A DNA stretch of 64,000 nt, taken from Bin5 sp963662575 (GTDB taxonomy: Bacteria > Chloroflexota > Anaerolineae > Caldilineales > Caldilineaceae). Shown here piece by piece: positions 46,261 through 55,727 of the stretch. Below the pieces are notes generated by a model. The model worked only from the letters and a program-made list of their open reading frames with translations. It did no database searches and had not been told where the DNA came from. The DNA is taken from the NCBI GenBank assembly GCA_963662575.1, contig OY759723.1, forward strand, positions 4,154,001 through 4,218,000, written 5' to 3'. The translations under genes were made by a program, and so were the position numbers. How positions within the stretch are numbered: position 1 is the stretch's first letter; every line of letters starts with the position of its first letter.

Positions 46261-47679
46261 ATGATCCAACTTGCGCTTCCCTCATTTTTATTCAGCCTCT
46301 TATTGCTGGAAGTGTTGTCCAGCTATTTTTTTCGCCGCTGGGAGCAGGGCGTCTCGCTTATCAATGGCGGGATGCTGAATCTGGTCGCGGTACTGCTCTG
46401 GCGGCTTCCCTCCGATGCACTCTCGTTTTCCATTCCACTCATTCCCGTGACACTGGATCTACGGGAAGGGATTTGGGTATACGGGTTCCGCCTCCAATTG
46501 ACACAGAATAATGAACCGATAGTAGTAATCGTTCTCCTCCTGTTAGGAACAGGCATGCTGTTGACGGCAGTGTCGAGTCAGGGCGTAGTATTTCCTCCAT
46601 CTGTCCTACTAATTGGTGCAGGTTATATCGGGGTAGCGCTAATGGTTGACGCCCCAATCTCGCCTGTTTTTCTTGCACCTGTTTCTATCGCAATTTTGAT
46701 GACGGTAAGCGTTTTTCCGATTCAGGCCGGCATCACAGGCGAAGCGTTGGGTTCTCTCAGGGCTATTCTTCCACCGATTCTCGCGACTCCCTTTATTTTG
46801 CTGGCTGCTTGGAACATGGAACAGGTGCCACTCAATCCGCAGGATATACGCCTTGCTGCAGGTGGGGCGCAACTTCTGGGCGTAGGTCTGCTTGTTTTGC
46901 TGGCGCCGGTGCCTCTTCACAGTGCCCAACCGCAACTAGGGGAATCTTCCCCTCCAATTGCGATGGCGCTGACTATTCTGCTTTACCAGACCTTGGCGCT
47001 CTTTCTTTACTTTCAGGCAACAACGAGTTTTCCATTGCTATTCGGTAGCACAGCATTGAACGTGTGGTTGACGTCAACAGCTACGATCACTCTGGTCTGG
47101 GGAGGTGTGGCGGCGGCGGCGGCCAGCCATCCAGGCCGATTGTTGGGCTATGCGATGCTTCACGACTGGGGCCTTATACTCCTGCTTCTGGCCGGTTCTG
47201 ATGATCGCAGTCGTCCGATGGTCGTCTCACTCTTTGCGTTGCGCATCTTGAGCACAATGAGCGCGGCCGCCGGATTGGCGCAATTACGGCAGGCGACAGG
47301 CAGCCTTGAGCCTGACCGTCTTCAAGGAGTGGGAGCTCGATTGCCGTGGAGTACGGCGGCTTTTCTGCTGGGCAGTCTGGGTCTGGCCGGGTTCCCTTTG
47401 ACTGCGGGGTTTTCCGGGCACTGGTCTGCAATACAGGCAATGGCAGAAGGCGACTGGCGCTTTGCTGCTGTTGTGCTGATCGCCAGCGGCAGCGTAATCT
47501 TCGGTTTCGTTCGCATGGTTGGAATCTTCTTTGGCCGTCTGGACAATTCTCATTTGCCCCGCGAACGGCCGCTGGGGGTGGTCTTTTCAGTGATTGCGAT
47601 TCTTCTGGTCACGGGAATGGCAATTGTGCCGCAGCTGTTCGAAGGACCGATCTCCAGAACTTTGCTGTCATTTGACTGA
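46261..47679 (+). CDS. Complex I NuoN-like membrane protein, divergent
   Basis: This 472-residue protein has around thirteen hydrophobic segments. GVGLLVLLAPVPLHSAQ near 209-224 matches the NuoN channel segment (K-x6-H), with His220 kept but Leu213 at the Lys position. LAGFPLTAGFSGHW near 375-388 matches the LAGIPPLAGFFGKF motif, with His387 in place of Lys. Both channel lysines are therefore lost, as in the product of 43153-44982. The ATG follows the 62-residue frame by 17 bases. Confidence 0.75.
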   Translation: MIQLALPSFLFSLLLLEVLSSYFFRRWEQGVSLINGGMLNLVAVLLWRLPSDALSFSIPLIPVTLDLREGIWVYGFRLQLTQNNEPIVVIVLLLLGTGMLLTAVSSQGVVFPPSVLLIGAGYIGVALMVDAPISPVFLAPVSIAILMTVSVFPIQAGITGEALGSLRAILPPILATPFILLAAWNMEQVPLNPQDIRLAAGGAQLLGVGLLVLLAPVPLHSAQPQLGESSPPIAMALTILLYQTLALFLYFQATTSFPLLFGSTALNVWLTSTATITLVWGGVAAAAASHPGRLLGYAMLHDWGLILLLLAGSDDRSRPMVVSLFALRILSTMSAAAGLAQLRQATGSLEPDRLQGVGARLPWSTAAFLLGSLGLAGFPLTAGFSGHWSAIQAMAEGDWRFAAVVLIASGSVIFGFVRMVGIFFGRLDNSHLPRERPLGVVFSVIAILLVTGMAIVPQLFEGPISRTLLSFD

Positions 47680-47757
47680 CCAAAAACTGTCAGAATCTCC
47701 CCAGTCGACATCTGATAGAGAATGATAGTCCACCTCTGCTAGTCTCTTGTAGGTAGA

Positions 47758-47784
47758 GGCTGGACGATCTTTTCTCGTCCAGCC
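47758..47784 (+). terminator. Perfect hairpin between the membrane module and HMG-CoA reductase
   Basis: A perfect 10-bp stem (47758-47767 with 47775-47784) encloses the loop TCTTTTC. No T-run follows. It ends 11 bases before the earliest possible start of the reductase gene, so it could be a weak terminator or a 5' leader structure. Confidence 0.5.
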
Positions 47785-47795
47785 CGCATCAGTTT

Positions 47796-49217
47796 GTGCG
47801 TTGGTTGGAAAGGCTTAGGCTCGTTTGTATTTCTCAAGCAAGGAGGCCCGTCATCGGCTTCAATTCGGACGGTCGTTCGTCGAGACTCAAAGGCTTTTAC
47901 AACCGAAGTCTGTCTGCTCGAGTTGCCTTGATCGGCGATTGGGGGGAGCTGACCAGCAGAGAGAGGGAGTTGCTGGCTGAAAGTATCGTTACCGAACAGG
48001 CCGACATTATGATCGAGAACGTCGTTGGCCGGTTTGCGCTGCCACTGGGAATAGGCGCCAATTTTCGGATCAACGGTCAGGATTATCTAGTTCCAATGGC
48101 GATAGAGGAACCTTCAGTTGTGGCGGCAGTCAGCGCAGGCGCCCTACTTGCCCGGGCAGGAGGCGGATTCTCGACTTCCAGCACAGATCCAGTGATGATC
48201 GCTCAAATTCAATTGCTCGATGTGCCAGACGCCGCAGAGGCGGGGAGCGCAATAATGGCAGCAAGAAAGCAGATACTGGCTGCCGCCGATACCAGCCCAA
48301 CCTTATCGCGTCTGAATGGCGGCCCACAGGAGATTGAGGTGCGCCAACTGACTGACACACTGGCAGGCCCGATGCTTATTGTTCATCTGCTAATCGACTG
48401 CCGAGACGCTATGGGCGCCAACGCCGCCAACACCGCCGCAGAAGCAGTGGCGCCTTTGCTGGAGCGGCTCAGTGGGGGCCGGGCAGGACTGCGCATCCTC
48501 TCCAATCTCAGTGACAGGAGACGCGCGTGGGCGGAGGTCGAGATTCCAGCTGAGGCGTTTGAAAGTAGTGCCTTTTCAGGCAACGAGGTGGTTCACGGCA
48601 TCGCTGAAGCGAACGCATTTGCCCTTTCGGACCCTTACCGGGCAACGACTCACAACAAGGGCATATTTAATGGTGTGGACGCGGTACTTCTTGCCACTGG
48701 AAACGACTGGCGGGCGGTGGAGGCCGGCGCTCACGCCTGGGCTGCACGCGATGGGCAGTATCGTGCGCTTACAGACTGGCATGTGCGCGGCTGCGCAGGT
48801 TCAGAGTCTTTGTACGGACGCCTGGAGTTGCCGCTTGCGGTCGGTACTGTGGGCGGAGCAACGCGGAGCCATCCGTCGGCTCAGCTTGCATTGAAAATCC
48901 TGGGCTTGGACGTGCCGAAAGAGGCCCCTCTCGAGAGTGATACGGGGCGTGCGCAAGCAGATGGAGAGGCGGGGCAAGGTCATCAAAATGCAAGGATTCT
49001 GAGTGAGATTATCGCGGCAGTTGGATTGGCTCAGAATCTGGCAGCGCTGCGGGCCTTGGTAACCACCGGTATTCAGAGTGGGCATATGCGTCTTCATGCG
49101 CGTCAAATGGCGGCCGCTGCAGGCGCCAAAGGCGACGCGGTCGAACACATTGCCGGGCAGATGGTGGCGGAAGGAAACATAAGGGTAGAACGTGCCAAGG
49201 AGCTTCTGCGAGGGTAG
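47796..49217 (+). CDS. mvaA: Hydroxymethylglutaryl-CoA reductase, class II
   Basis: This 473-residue enzyme reduces HMG-CoA to mevalonate (or the reverse) and belongs to the bacterial class II type. Visible motifs are ENVVG near 74-78, DAMGAN at 204-209, GTVGG near 350 and the C-terminal His in GHMRLHAR. The start is uncertain. The GTG at 47796 has no ribosome site, while a perfect AAGGAGG at 47840-47846 lies further in, with only ATC (47853) at the right spacing. The HMG-CoA synthase gene follows after 55 bases, so the two steps form one unit of the isoprenoid precursor pathway. Confidence 0.93.
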   Translation: MRWLERLRLVCISQARRPVIGFNSDGRSSRLKGFYNRSLSARVALIGDWGELTSRERELLAESIVTEQADIMIENVVGRFALPLGIGANFRINGQDYLVPMAIEEPSVVAAVSAGALLARAGGGFSTSSTDPVMIAQIQLLDVPDAAEAGSAIMAARKQILAAADTSPTLSRLNGGPQEIEVRQLTDTLAGPMLIVHLLIDCRDAMGANAANTAAEAVAPLLERLSGGRAGLRILSNLSDRRRAWAEVEIPAEAFESSAFSGNEVVHGIAEANAFALSDPYRATTHNKGIFNGVDAVLLATGNDWRAVEAGAHAWAARDGQYRALTDWHVRGCAGSESLYGRLELPLAVGTVGGATRSHPSAQLALKILGLDVPKEAPLESDTGRAQADGEAGQGHQNARILSEIIAAVGLAQNLAALRALVTTGIQSGHMRLHARQMAAAAGAKGDAVEHIAGQMVAEGNIRVERAKELLRG

Positions 49218-49272
49218 GGCAGTCGCCTTGCCGGCTCACGCGAGTGGAAGATATGTCTCAGAGGAATAACAT

Positions 49273-50379
49273 ATGTTGAATCAGCCAGTTAAACCAGTTG
49301 GGATTGTGGGATATGGAGCCTACGTGCCGCGCTACCGCCTGCCGGGAGCCGAAATTAGCCGGATCTGGAGCGGCGAGATTGGCGTGGCAGGCCCACAATC
49401 AGGTCAGAATCTCGACGCTGCCTCGCAACGAATGGATAGCAGTCCTGTGAAGGAAAAGGCCGTGCCAGGGCTTGATGAAGACACTGCGACCATGAGCATA
49501 GAGGCGGCGCGCAATGCGCTTGCGCGTTCGCAGATCGACGCGCAAGGCATTGGCGCGGTGTGGGTGGGCAGCGAAAGTCATCCCTATGCGGTAAAGCCGA
49601 CAGGTACGATCGTGGCTGAGGCGATTGGCGCGACTCCCGCCACTGTGGCGGGGGACTGGCAGTTTGCGTGCAAGGCCGGGACTGAGGCTCTACAGGCGGC
49701 AATCGGTCTTGTTGGCAGCGGGATGACCCCATATGCCCTGGCAATCGGTATGGACACTGCGCAGAGCCGGCCAGGCGATGCGCTGGAATATACGGCGGGC
49801 GCGGGCGGTGCAGCGATACTGGTCGGGGCCGCCAGTGAATCTCTTGCAGTCATAGAGCGAAGTTTGAGTTTCGTCTCCGATACTACCGATTTTTGGCGAA
49901 GGCCTGGAAGGCAGTATCCCAGCCATGCCGAACGTTTTAGTGGGGACCCCGGCTACTTCGGCCATGTAATTCCGGCTGCCGAGCAAATGATGCAAGAGAT
50001 GGGGTTGGCTGCTGCAGATTTCGACCATGTGGTAGTACACCAGCCCAATCTGAAGTTTCCGGTCCGGGCGATGCGCGCGTTGGGTTTCACAGAGCGCCAG
50101 TGGAAAAGCGGTTTGCTCGTTGGGGAGATAGGCAACACATACGCAGGTTCAGCGCTTGTTGGTTTGACTGCAGTTCTTGACGCAGCGTCAGCGGGCCAGT
50201 TGATACTTGTCGTCAGTTACGGTAGCGGAGCAGGTTCTGACGCCTTCCTACTGCGCACAACTGATCGAGTTGTTGGGGCACAAGGTCTTGCGCCCCAAAC
50301 CTGGGAGTACCTTAGTCGCCGAGTTGAAATTGACTATGCGCAATATGTGCGTTTACGGGGAAAACTGGCTACTAACTGA
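49273..50379 (+). CDS. Hydroxymethylglutaryl-CoA synthase
   Basis: This 368-residue thiolase-fold enzyme condenses acetoacetyl-CoA with acetyl-CoA. The catalytic Cys133 is in QFACKAGTEAL, His256 in VVHQPN and the Glu70 region in LDEDTATMS. The overall sequence is closer to archaeal HMG-CoA synthases than to those of Firmicutes. It is encoded directly after the reductase. No thiolase gene is adjacent, unlike many archaeal loci. The gap to mfd (50380-50600) shows nothing notable. Confidence 0.93.
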   Translation: MLNQPVKPVGIVGYGAYVPRYRLPGAEISRIWSGEIGVAGPQSGQNLDAASQRMDSSPVKEKAVPGLDEDTATMSIEAARNALARSQIDAQGIGAVWVGSESHPYAVKPTGTIVAEAIGATPATVAGDWQFACKAGTEALQAAIGLVGSGMTPYALAIGMDTAQSRPGDALEYTAGAGGAAILVGAASESLAVIERSLSFVSDTTDFWRRPGRQYPSHAERFSGDPGYFGHVIPAAEQMMQEMGLAAADFDHVVVHQPNLKFPVRAMRALGFTERQWKSGLLVGEIGNTYAGSALVGLTAVLDAASAGQLILVVSYGSGAGSDAFLLRTTDRVVGAQGLAPQTWEYLSRRVEIDYAQYVRLRGKLATN

Positions 50380-50600
50380 GGAGTCCGATATGTGGGCAGG
50401 TTGCTAAGGCGATCAGTTGCAGTACCTGTTGCGCTTAGGGCGTTTTGCGACATATTTGGTTTCGCATGCACGTCAACAATTGGATGACCAGGAGAAGCTT
50501 TTCAAAGCAAGACGGAGTGCAGATTTGTTGCCAAAGAGACGCCAAGCCGGACAGTTCCTGGCGAATTTCTTCCCCAGGGACAGTTGCTCCGGTTTAATCG

Positions 50601-53600
50601 TCACTTTGGCTTTTCGGCAGAAAGCGCAGCAAGGGAGCGCAACAAAATGGTCCGCCAGCGACCATCCTCATCGATGGGAATATAAATCGCTTCACGTCCA
50701 ACGTGGATTGCGTTATTGGGGACAAATTCTCCTTCATCATCGGTGTGACCCAATGCCATCCTCAATGAATACTGCAGCTTGCGCCTGGCTCCAGCCTCAA
50801 TCTCGCCTTTGACTACGCCAGCAGAACCTATCATGCGCAGAGGATATCCTTGCGGAATCCGTATGGCGATTTGATCGCGCCTGCGACCGATGTTGAGTAT
50901 GCCGGCTCTCAACGCCTCCATCTTTACCTTTATCTGGTATAGGAGATTCTGCATTTCAAGCGGGATCGAATTCGTCTCCTGATCCTTGCCAAAGCGATCC
51001 TCAATCTCTCTCTGCATCTCATCCAATTCCTGTTGGGAATTCAGGCCAGCAATGCGCCTGTAGAGCTGCAGGCGCAGCCCCTCTTCTTCGACATACGTTA
51101 CCGGGATTTCGGCACGCAGAGGCAGGTCAAGGGTAACTGGGGGAGCTAGTGGATCGTCCCAGGCAACGGAAAGCAGGTCGTCTTTCTGCTCCTGCTGCGA
51201 GGTGTGTGGCGCCAAGTCCCCGTTAGCGGAAGTCGGTGGGATAGCGCCGTGGTCGACTGCTTGTGCCTCTTTGAATCGTTCCCGTTTCTCCCTCAGCTCG
51301 TTAACCGACTGGGTAAGGAGACGCGTGTACAGATCGAAGCCGACGCTGACGATCTGGCCGTGTTGCTTTGCGCCCAACAGTTCGCCTGCGCCCCTGATTT
51401 CCAAGTCGCGCATGGCGATGCGAAAGCCTGCGCCCAACTCTTCGCTGCTCTCGAGTAACGCCTCCAGCCGGCGGCGGGCGTCGAAAGACAGAGTGCTGTG
51501 GCGATCGTGGAAGAGATAGCAGTAACCCCTGACTGCCCCACGTCCGACCCGGCCGCGCAGCTGATACAACTGGGCCAGTCCAAAATGATCGGCGCGGTTG
51601 ACTATGATGGTATTGGCGCGACGAATATCGAGGCCGTTCTCGACAATCGTTGTGCAGACAAGCACATCGATTTCGCCGTCTGCAAAGCGCATCATGGTGT
51701 CTTCCAAGTCACGCTCGGCCATCTGCCCGTGGGCAATGGCAACAACTGCTTCGGGCACCTCTCGTTGCAGCCTGGACGCTAGCGTTTGTAGTCCCCTCAC
51801 TCGGTTATGGACGAAGAATACCTGCCCGTTCCGCTCCAGTTCCCTCTGTACGGCCTGACGTAAGAGTGTGCTGTCGAATTCAGCGAGGATTGTACGCACA
51901 GGTAGCCGCTCTCTTGGCGGCGTATTGATGGCGCTCATGTCGCGTACGCCGCTAAGACTCATGTGGAGTGTACGAGGGATAGGTGTTGCACTAAGTGTGA
52001 GCACATCCATCTCTGTCCGCATCTGCTTGAGACGCTCTTTGTGACTGACGCCAAAGCGTTGCTCCTCGTCAATAACAAGCAGGCCCAGCGACTGAAATTC
52101 TACATCCTGTGAGAGCAAGCGATGCGTTCCAATGACAATGTCAACAGTCCCTTCCCGCAATTTCTGCAGTACACGCTGCTGCTGGGCCGGTGTCCGAAAA
52201 CGAGAGAGCATCTCCACCTCAATGGGGAAGTGGTCCAGGCGTTCGCTGAAGACGCGGAAGTGCTGCTGTGCAAGAACGGTTGTCGGTACAAGAACGGCTG
52301 CCTGTTTCCCGTCCATCACAGCCTTGAACGCGGCGCGAATGGCAACTTCAGTCTTACCATAGCCGACATCCCCAATAATGATTCGGTCCATTGGGCGGTC
52401 GCCTTCCATGTCGCGTTTGACGTCGATGATAGCATCGTTCTGGTCTGCCGTTTCGCGGAAGGGGAAGGCTGCTTCCATCTCTTCCTGCCAGGGACCGTCC
52501 GGGCTGAAGGCGTAGCCGCGTACGACTTCCCTCTCGGCATAGAGCTTCAGCAGGTCTTCGGCGATATCTTCCACTGCCTTCTTGGCACGCTCTTTTACTG
52601 TTTGCCAATCGCTGGTACCGAGGCGGGTGACGGCAGGCGGGATGCCGGCATCCCCTGCTCCTACATAGCGGCTCAGGCGGTCTGCCTGATGCACAGGTAT
52701 ATAAAGTTTGTCACCCCTGGCGTAGTTCACTTGCAGATATTCCCGCTCGACACCGCCCATCTCAAGCCTGGCCAGACCTTCATAAACACCAATGCCATGC
52801 TCCATATGGACGACATAGTCGTTGGGGCTAACATCGGCAAAGAACAGTTCAGGCGCCACAGTAGACTGGGCACTACGCCGCTGTTGACGCGCTTGTCTGG
52901 TCCAGCCGAAAAGCTCGGAATCGGTGAAGAGACGAAGGCTCGCAGGCTGGAGACCGTTTCCTCCTTCCTGCGGAACCGGGGCGCCACTCATGACAAACCC
53001 TTCCGAGAGAACGCCCTGCAACAACGATATCCCGCTTTGAGGAGGCTCGTTCAGTTCGGAGATCAGGTTCGAAGGCAACTGGGCCTCGCACAACTCCTCT
53101 TGCAGGCGGGCAGTCTGTCGCGAGATTAGCACGACGCGTTCGGAGGAGTCGGCGAACTTGCGCATCTCCTGCAGAATGCGCTTGATCTGGCCGGCAAAGT
53201 GCGGGCTGGGAACAAACAACCGCGCCAAGGAGGAAGATTCGCTTTCTACAGGTTCACCCGGCAAACCAGTGGAGCCCAGAACGAGGGGATTGCGGCCGGC
53301 AATTTGCGTCAGGAGCGTTTCCGAGCCGAAATAACTGGTGACGAATTTGGCAGGAAGTTCATAGCCGCGCAACAACTCTTGATATGTACGCGCCGCTTCT
53401 TCTTCGGAGGCCTTCATACCGGCGGCGACTTGCTCGCCGTCATCAATTGCTAAGAGTCCATTGTCCGGCAAGTGATGAAGGAGCGAAGCCGGACTGCTGT
53501 AGCAATAGGGCAGATACCACTCAATGCCGCGGAATGTGCGTCCAGCACTCAGATCTTCCAACTCCCGTGTAATCTCCTCGCGAATGGCAAGAACCAGGTT

Positions 53601-54500
53601 GGGCTCTCCCAAAAGAGTTTCGCGCAGATTGCCAACGCTGCTCTTGCCGGTCGAGGGCGACGCCGACTCCCCCTCGTTGCCAGACACTTGCTCAGTGGCC
53701 GTTTCCTCCTGGGGAAGGTTGGCCAAACCATCGTTGTCCGAGCCTATTGAGGCGTTCTCTACGGCGGTTGGTGATGAGGAGACAGCAGACAGCGCGCCGC
53801 CGAGAGCTTCACTGCCCGGTCCAATCAGCACTCTTTGCAGCTGTCTTTCACTGCGCTGCGTTGCGGGGTCAAAAGCACGAAGCGTTTCCACCTCGTCGCC
53901 GAATAGGTCAATACGAACAGGGTGGGAAAGGTTAGGGGGCCAGATGTCGACAATGCCGCCGCGGCGGGCGAAAGTTCCCGGTTCCTCCACTACCTGCACG
54001 GGTTCGTAGCCACTTTGCACCCATCGGCTCGTAAGATCATCCAATTGGACGAAACTGCCTACGCGCACGGGACGCATTGCCATACGAAACGCTCTGGCAG
54101 GCAGCGTCTTTTGCATCATCGCCCTGGCCGAGGAAACAACGACTGTCGGCCGGCTGCTTTTCTGCTGCAGAGCTGCCAGCGCGGTCAGCCTGAGTTGGCG
54201 TGTACGGCCTGCCCAAGGAATGCGTTCGTAGGGCAAGGCGTCAGGCTCCGCGTATAGCGATACGTGCGGCACTCCATCTGTAGGAGGCAAGAAGAGCTCA
54301 AGCCGCTCAACCCAGCGCTGGGCCTGCTCGGCAGTACCAGTCACCACCAGCACAGGGCCTTCCCTCTCGGCGGCAGCTGCTGCAATGACGTATGCGCGTG
54401 CGGCGGTGTACAGTTTCTGCGGTGCCGTTGTGTGTCCCTTCAAGAGGTCTTGAAAGGGGGGAAGTTTTTTGAGTAGGGGCACCGTGCCGTATAGATTCAT
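50601..54500 (-). CDS. mfd: Transcription-repair coupling factor Mfd
   Basis: This 1299-residue protein removes stalled RNA polymerase and recruits the nucleotide excision repair system. The N-terminal UvrB-like module, the RNA polymerase-interacting domain (DYVVHMEHGIGVYEGL) and the RecG-like helicase with Walker A GYGKTEVA and the DEEQRFG box are all present. A low-complexity, Ser/Thr/Glu-rich insertion of about 70 residues sits near 215-290, before the UvrA-binding region, and a shorter one lies near 1120. The protein is longer than the common length of about 1150 residues because of these insertions. Confidence 0.97.
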   Translation of the reverse strand: MNLYGTVPLLKKLPPFQDLLKGHTTAPQKLYTAARAYVIAAAAAEREGPVLVVTGTAEQAQRWVERLELFLPPTDGVPHVSLYAEPDALPYERIPWAGRTRQLRLTALAALQQKSSRPTVVVSSARAMMQKTLPARAFRMAMRPVRVGSFVQLDDLTSRWVQSGYEPVQVVEEPGTFARRGGIVDIWPPNLSHPVRIDLFGDEVETLRAFDPATQRSERQLQRVLIGPGSEALGGALSAVSSSPTAVENASIGSDNDGLANLPQEETATEQVSGNEGESASPSTGKSSVGNLRETLLGEPNLVLAIREEITRELEDLSAGRTFRGIEWYLPYCYSSPASLLHHLPDNGLLAIDDGEQVAAGMKASEEEAARTYQELLRGYELPAKFVTSYFGSETLLTQIAGRNPLVLGSTGLPGEPVESESSSLARLFVPSPHFAGQIKRILQEMRKFADSSERVVLISRQTARLQEELCEAQLPSNLISELNEPPQSGISLLQGVLSEGFVMSGAPVPQEGGNGLQPASLRLFTDSELFGWTRQARQQRRSAQSTVAPELFFADVSPNDYVVHMEHGIGVYEGLARLEMGGVEREYLQVNYARGDKLYIPVHQADRLSRYVGAGDAGIPPAVTRLGTSDWQTVKERAKKAVEDIAEDLLKLYAEREVVRGYAFSPDGPWQEEMEAAFPFRETADQNDAIIDVKRDMEGDRPMDRIIIGDVGYGKTEVAIRAAFKAVMDGKQAAVLVPTTVLAQQHFRVFSERLDHFPIEVEMLSRFRTPAQQQRVLQKLREGTVDIVIGTHRLLSQDVEFQSLGLLVIDEEQRFGVSHKERLKQMRTEMDVLTLSATPIPRTLHMSLSGVRDMSAINTPPRERLPVRTILAEFDSTLLRQAVQRELERNGQVFFVHNRVRGLQTLASRLQREVPEAVVAIAHGQMAERDLEDTMMRFADGEIDVLVCTTIVENGLDIRRANTIIVNRADHFGLAQLYQLRGRVGRGAVRGYCYLFHDRHSTLSFDARRRLEALLESSEELGAGFRIAMRDLEIRGAGELLGAKQHGQIVSVGFDLYTRLLTQSVNELREKRERFKEAQAVDHGAIPPTSANGDLAPHTSQQEQKDDLLSVAWDDPLAPPVTLDLPLRAEIPVTYVEEEGLRLQLYRRIAGLNSQQELDEMQREIEDRFGKDQETNSIPLEMQNLLYQIKVKMEALRAGILNIGRRRDQIAIRIPQGYPLRMIGSAGVVKGEIEAGARRKLQYSLRMALGHTDDEGEFVPNNAIHVGREAIYIPIDEDGRWRTILLRSLAALSAEKPK

Positions 54501-54594
54501 TTTTTTCGTCTGATCCCTGTTTGAAGAGCGAACGCCGGGACCTCTTTCCCGGAGCGTGCGGTGGGGCAGTTCGTCATATTGACTGTTCGTGTGT

Positions 54595-55221
<627 letters not shown>

Positions 55222-55727
55222 GGTTTATAGCTATGCCAGATTCTTGTACTGTTCGATCCGAATTGCTTTCAGTGTAGGAGGCTTCCTCCAATTAGACGTC
55301 AATAATACAGTTTAGGCTGCCGGTGATATTGAAATGTAGAGCTAGAATCGTGAAATGCTGGCGGACACTATCAGAGTCATTCCGATGTCAGCAGTTGATT
55401 ATCTCGCATCTGATACCTCTGGCCAAACCAAAGTGACATCCTTAGGAATCCAGACATGTTCAAGGCGCCAGATTGAAGTTCGAACGGCAAGGGGCTTAAG
55501 TCGGTGTGTATGTTTTCCTTGTGCCTTTTTCCTCCGGTCAAGGTTTACTCGTGTGCCGGCACTGGGAGGGACTTTGAGATTCACGCGCTCTTTCGTGGTA
55601 CCGGAGGCTGGGCTGCTCGCTTGCGTACATGCGCCTGAACGGCATACAGGGCAGCGAAGGGCGTCTTGACGAAGCGGCACTTTACGCGCGGTCCATGGAC
55701 GCCAAGGTTTGCCACGAAACGCTCGAT
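55222..55727. other. Region between pth and the LRR gene, no firm gene
   Basis: On the minus strand an open frame runs 55399-55854 into the LRR gene. Its central part (CPVC followed by KERVNLKVPPSAGTRVNLD) faintly recalls the end of a DnaJ-like protein, but there is no consistent start and the rest is basic and unlike a known domain. I leave it unassigned. Confidence 0.3.
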
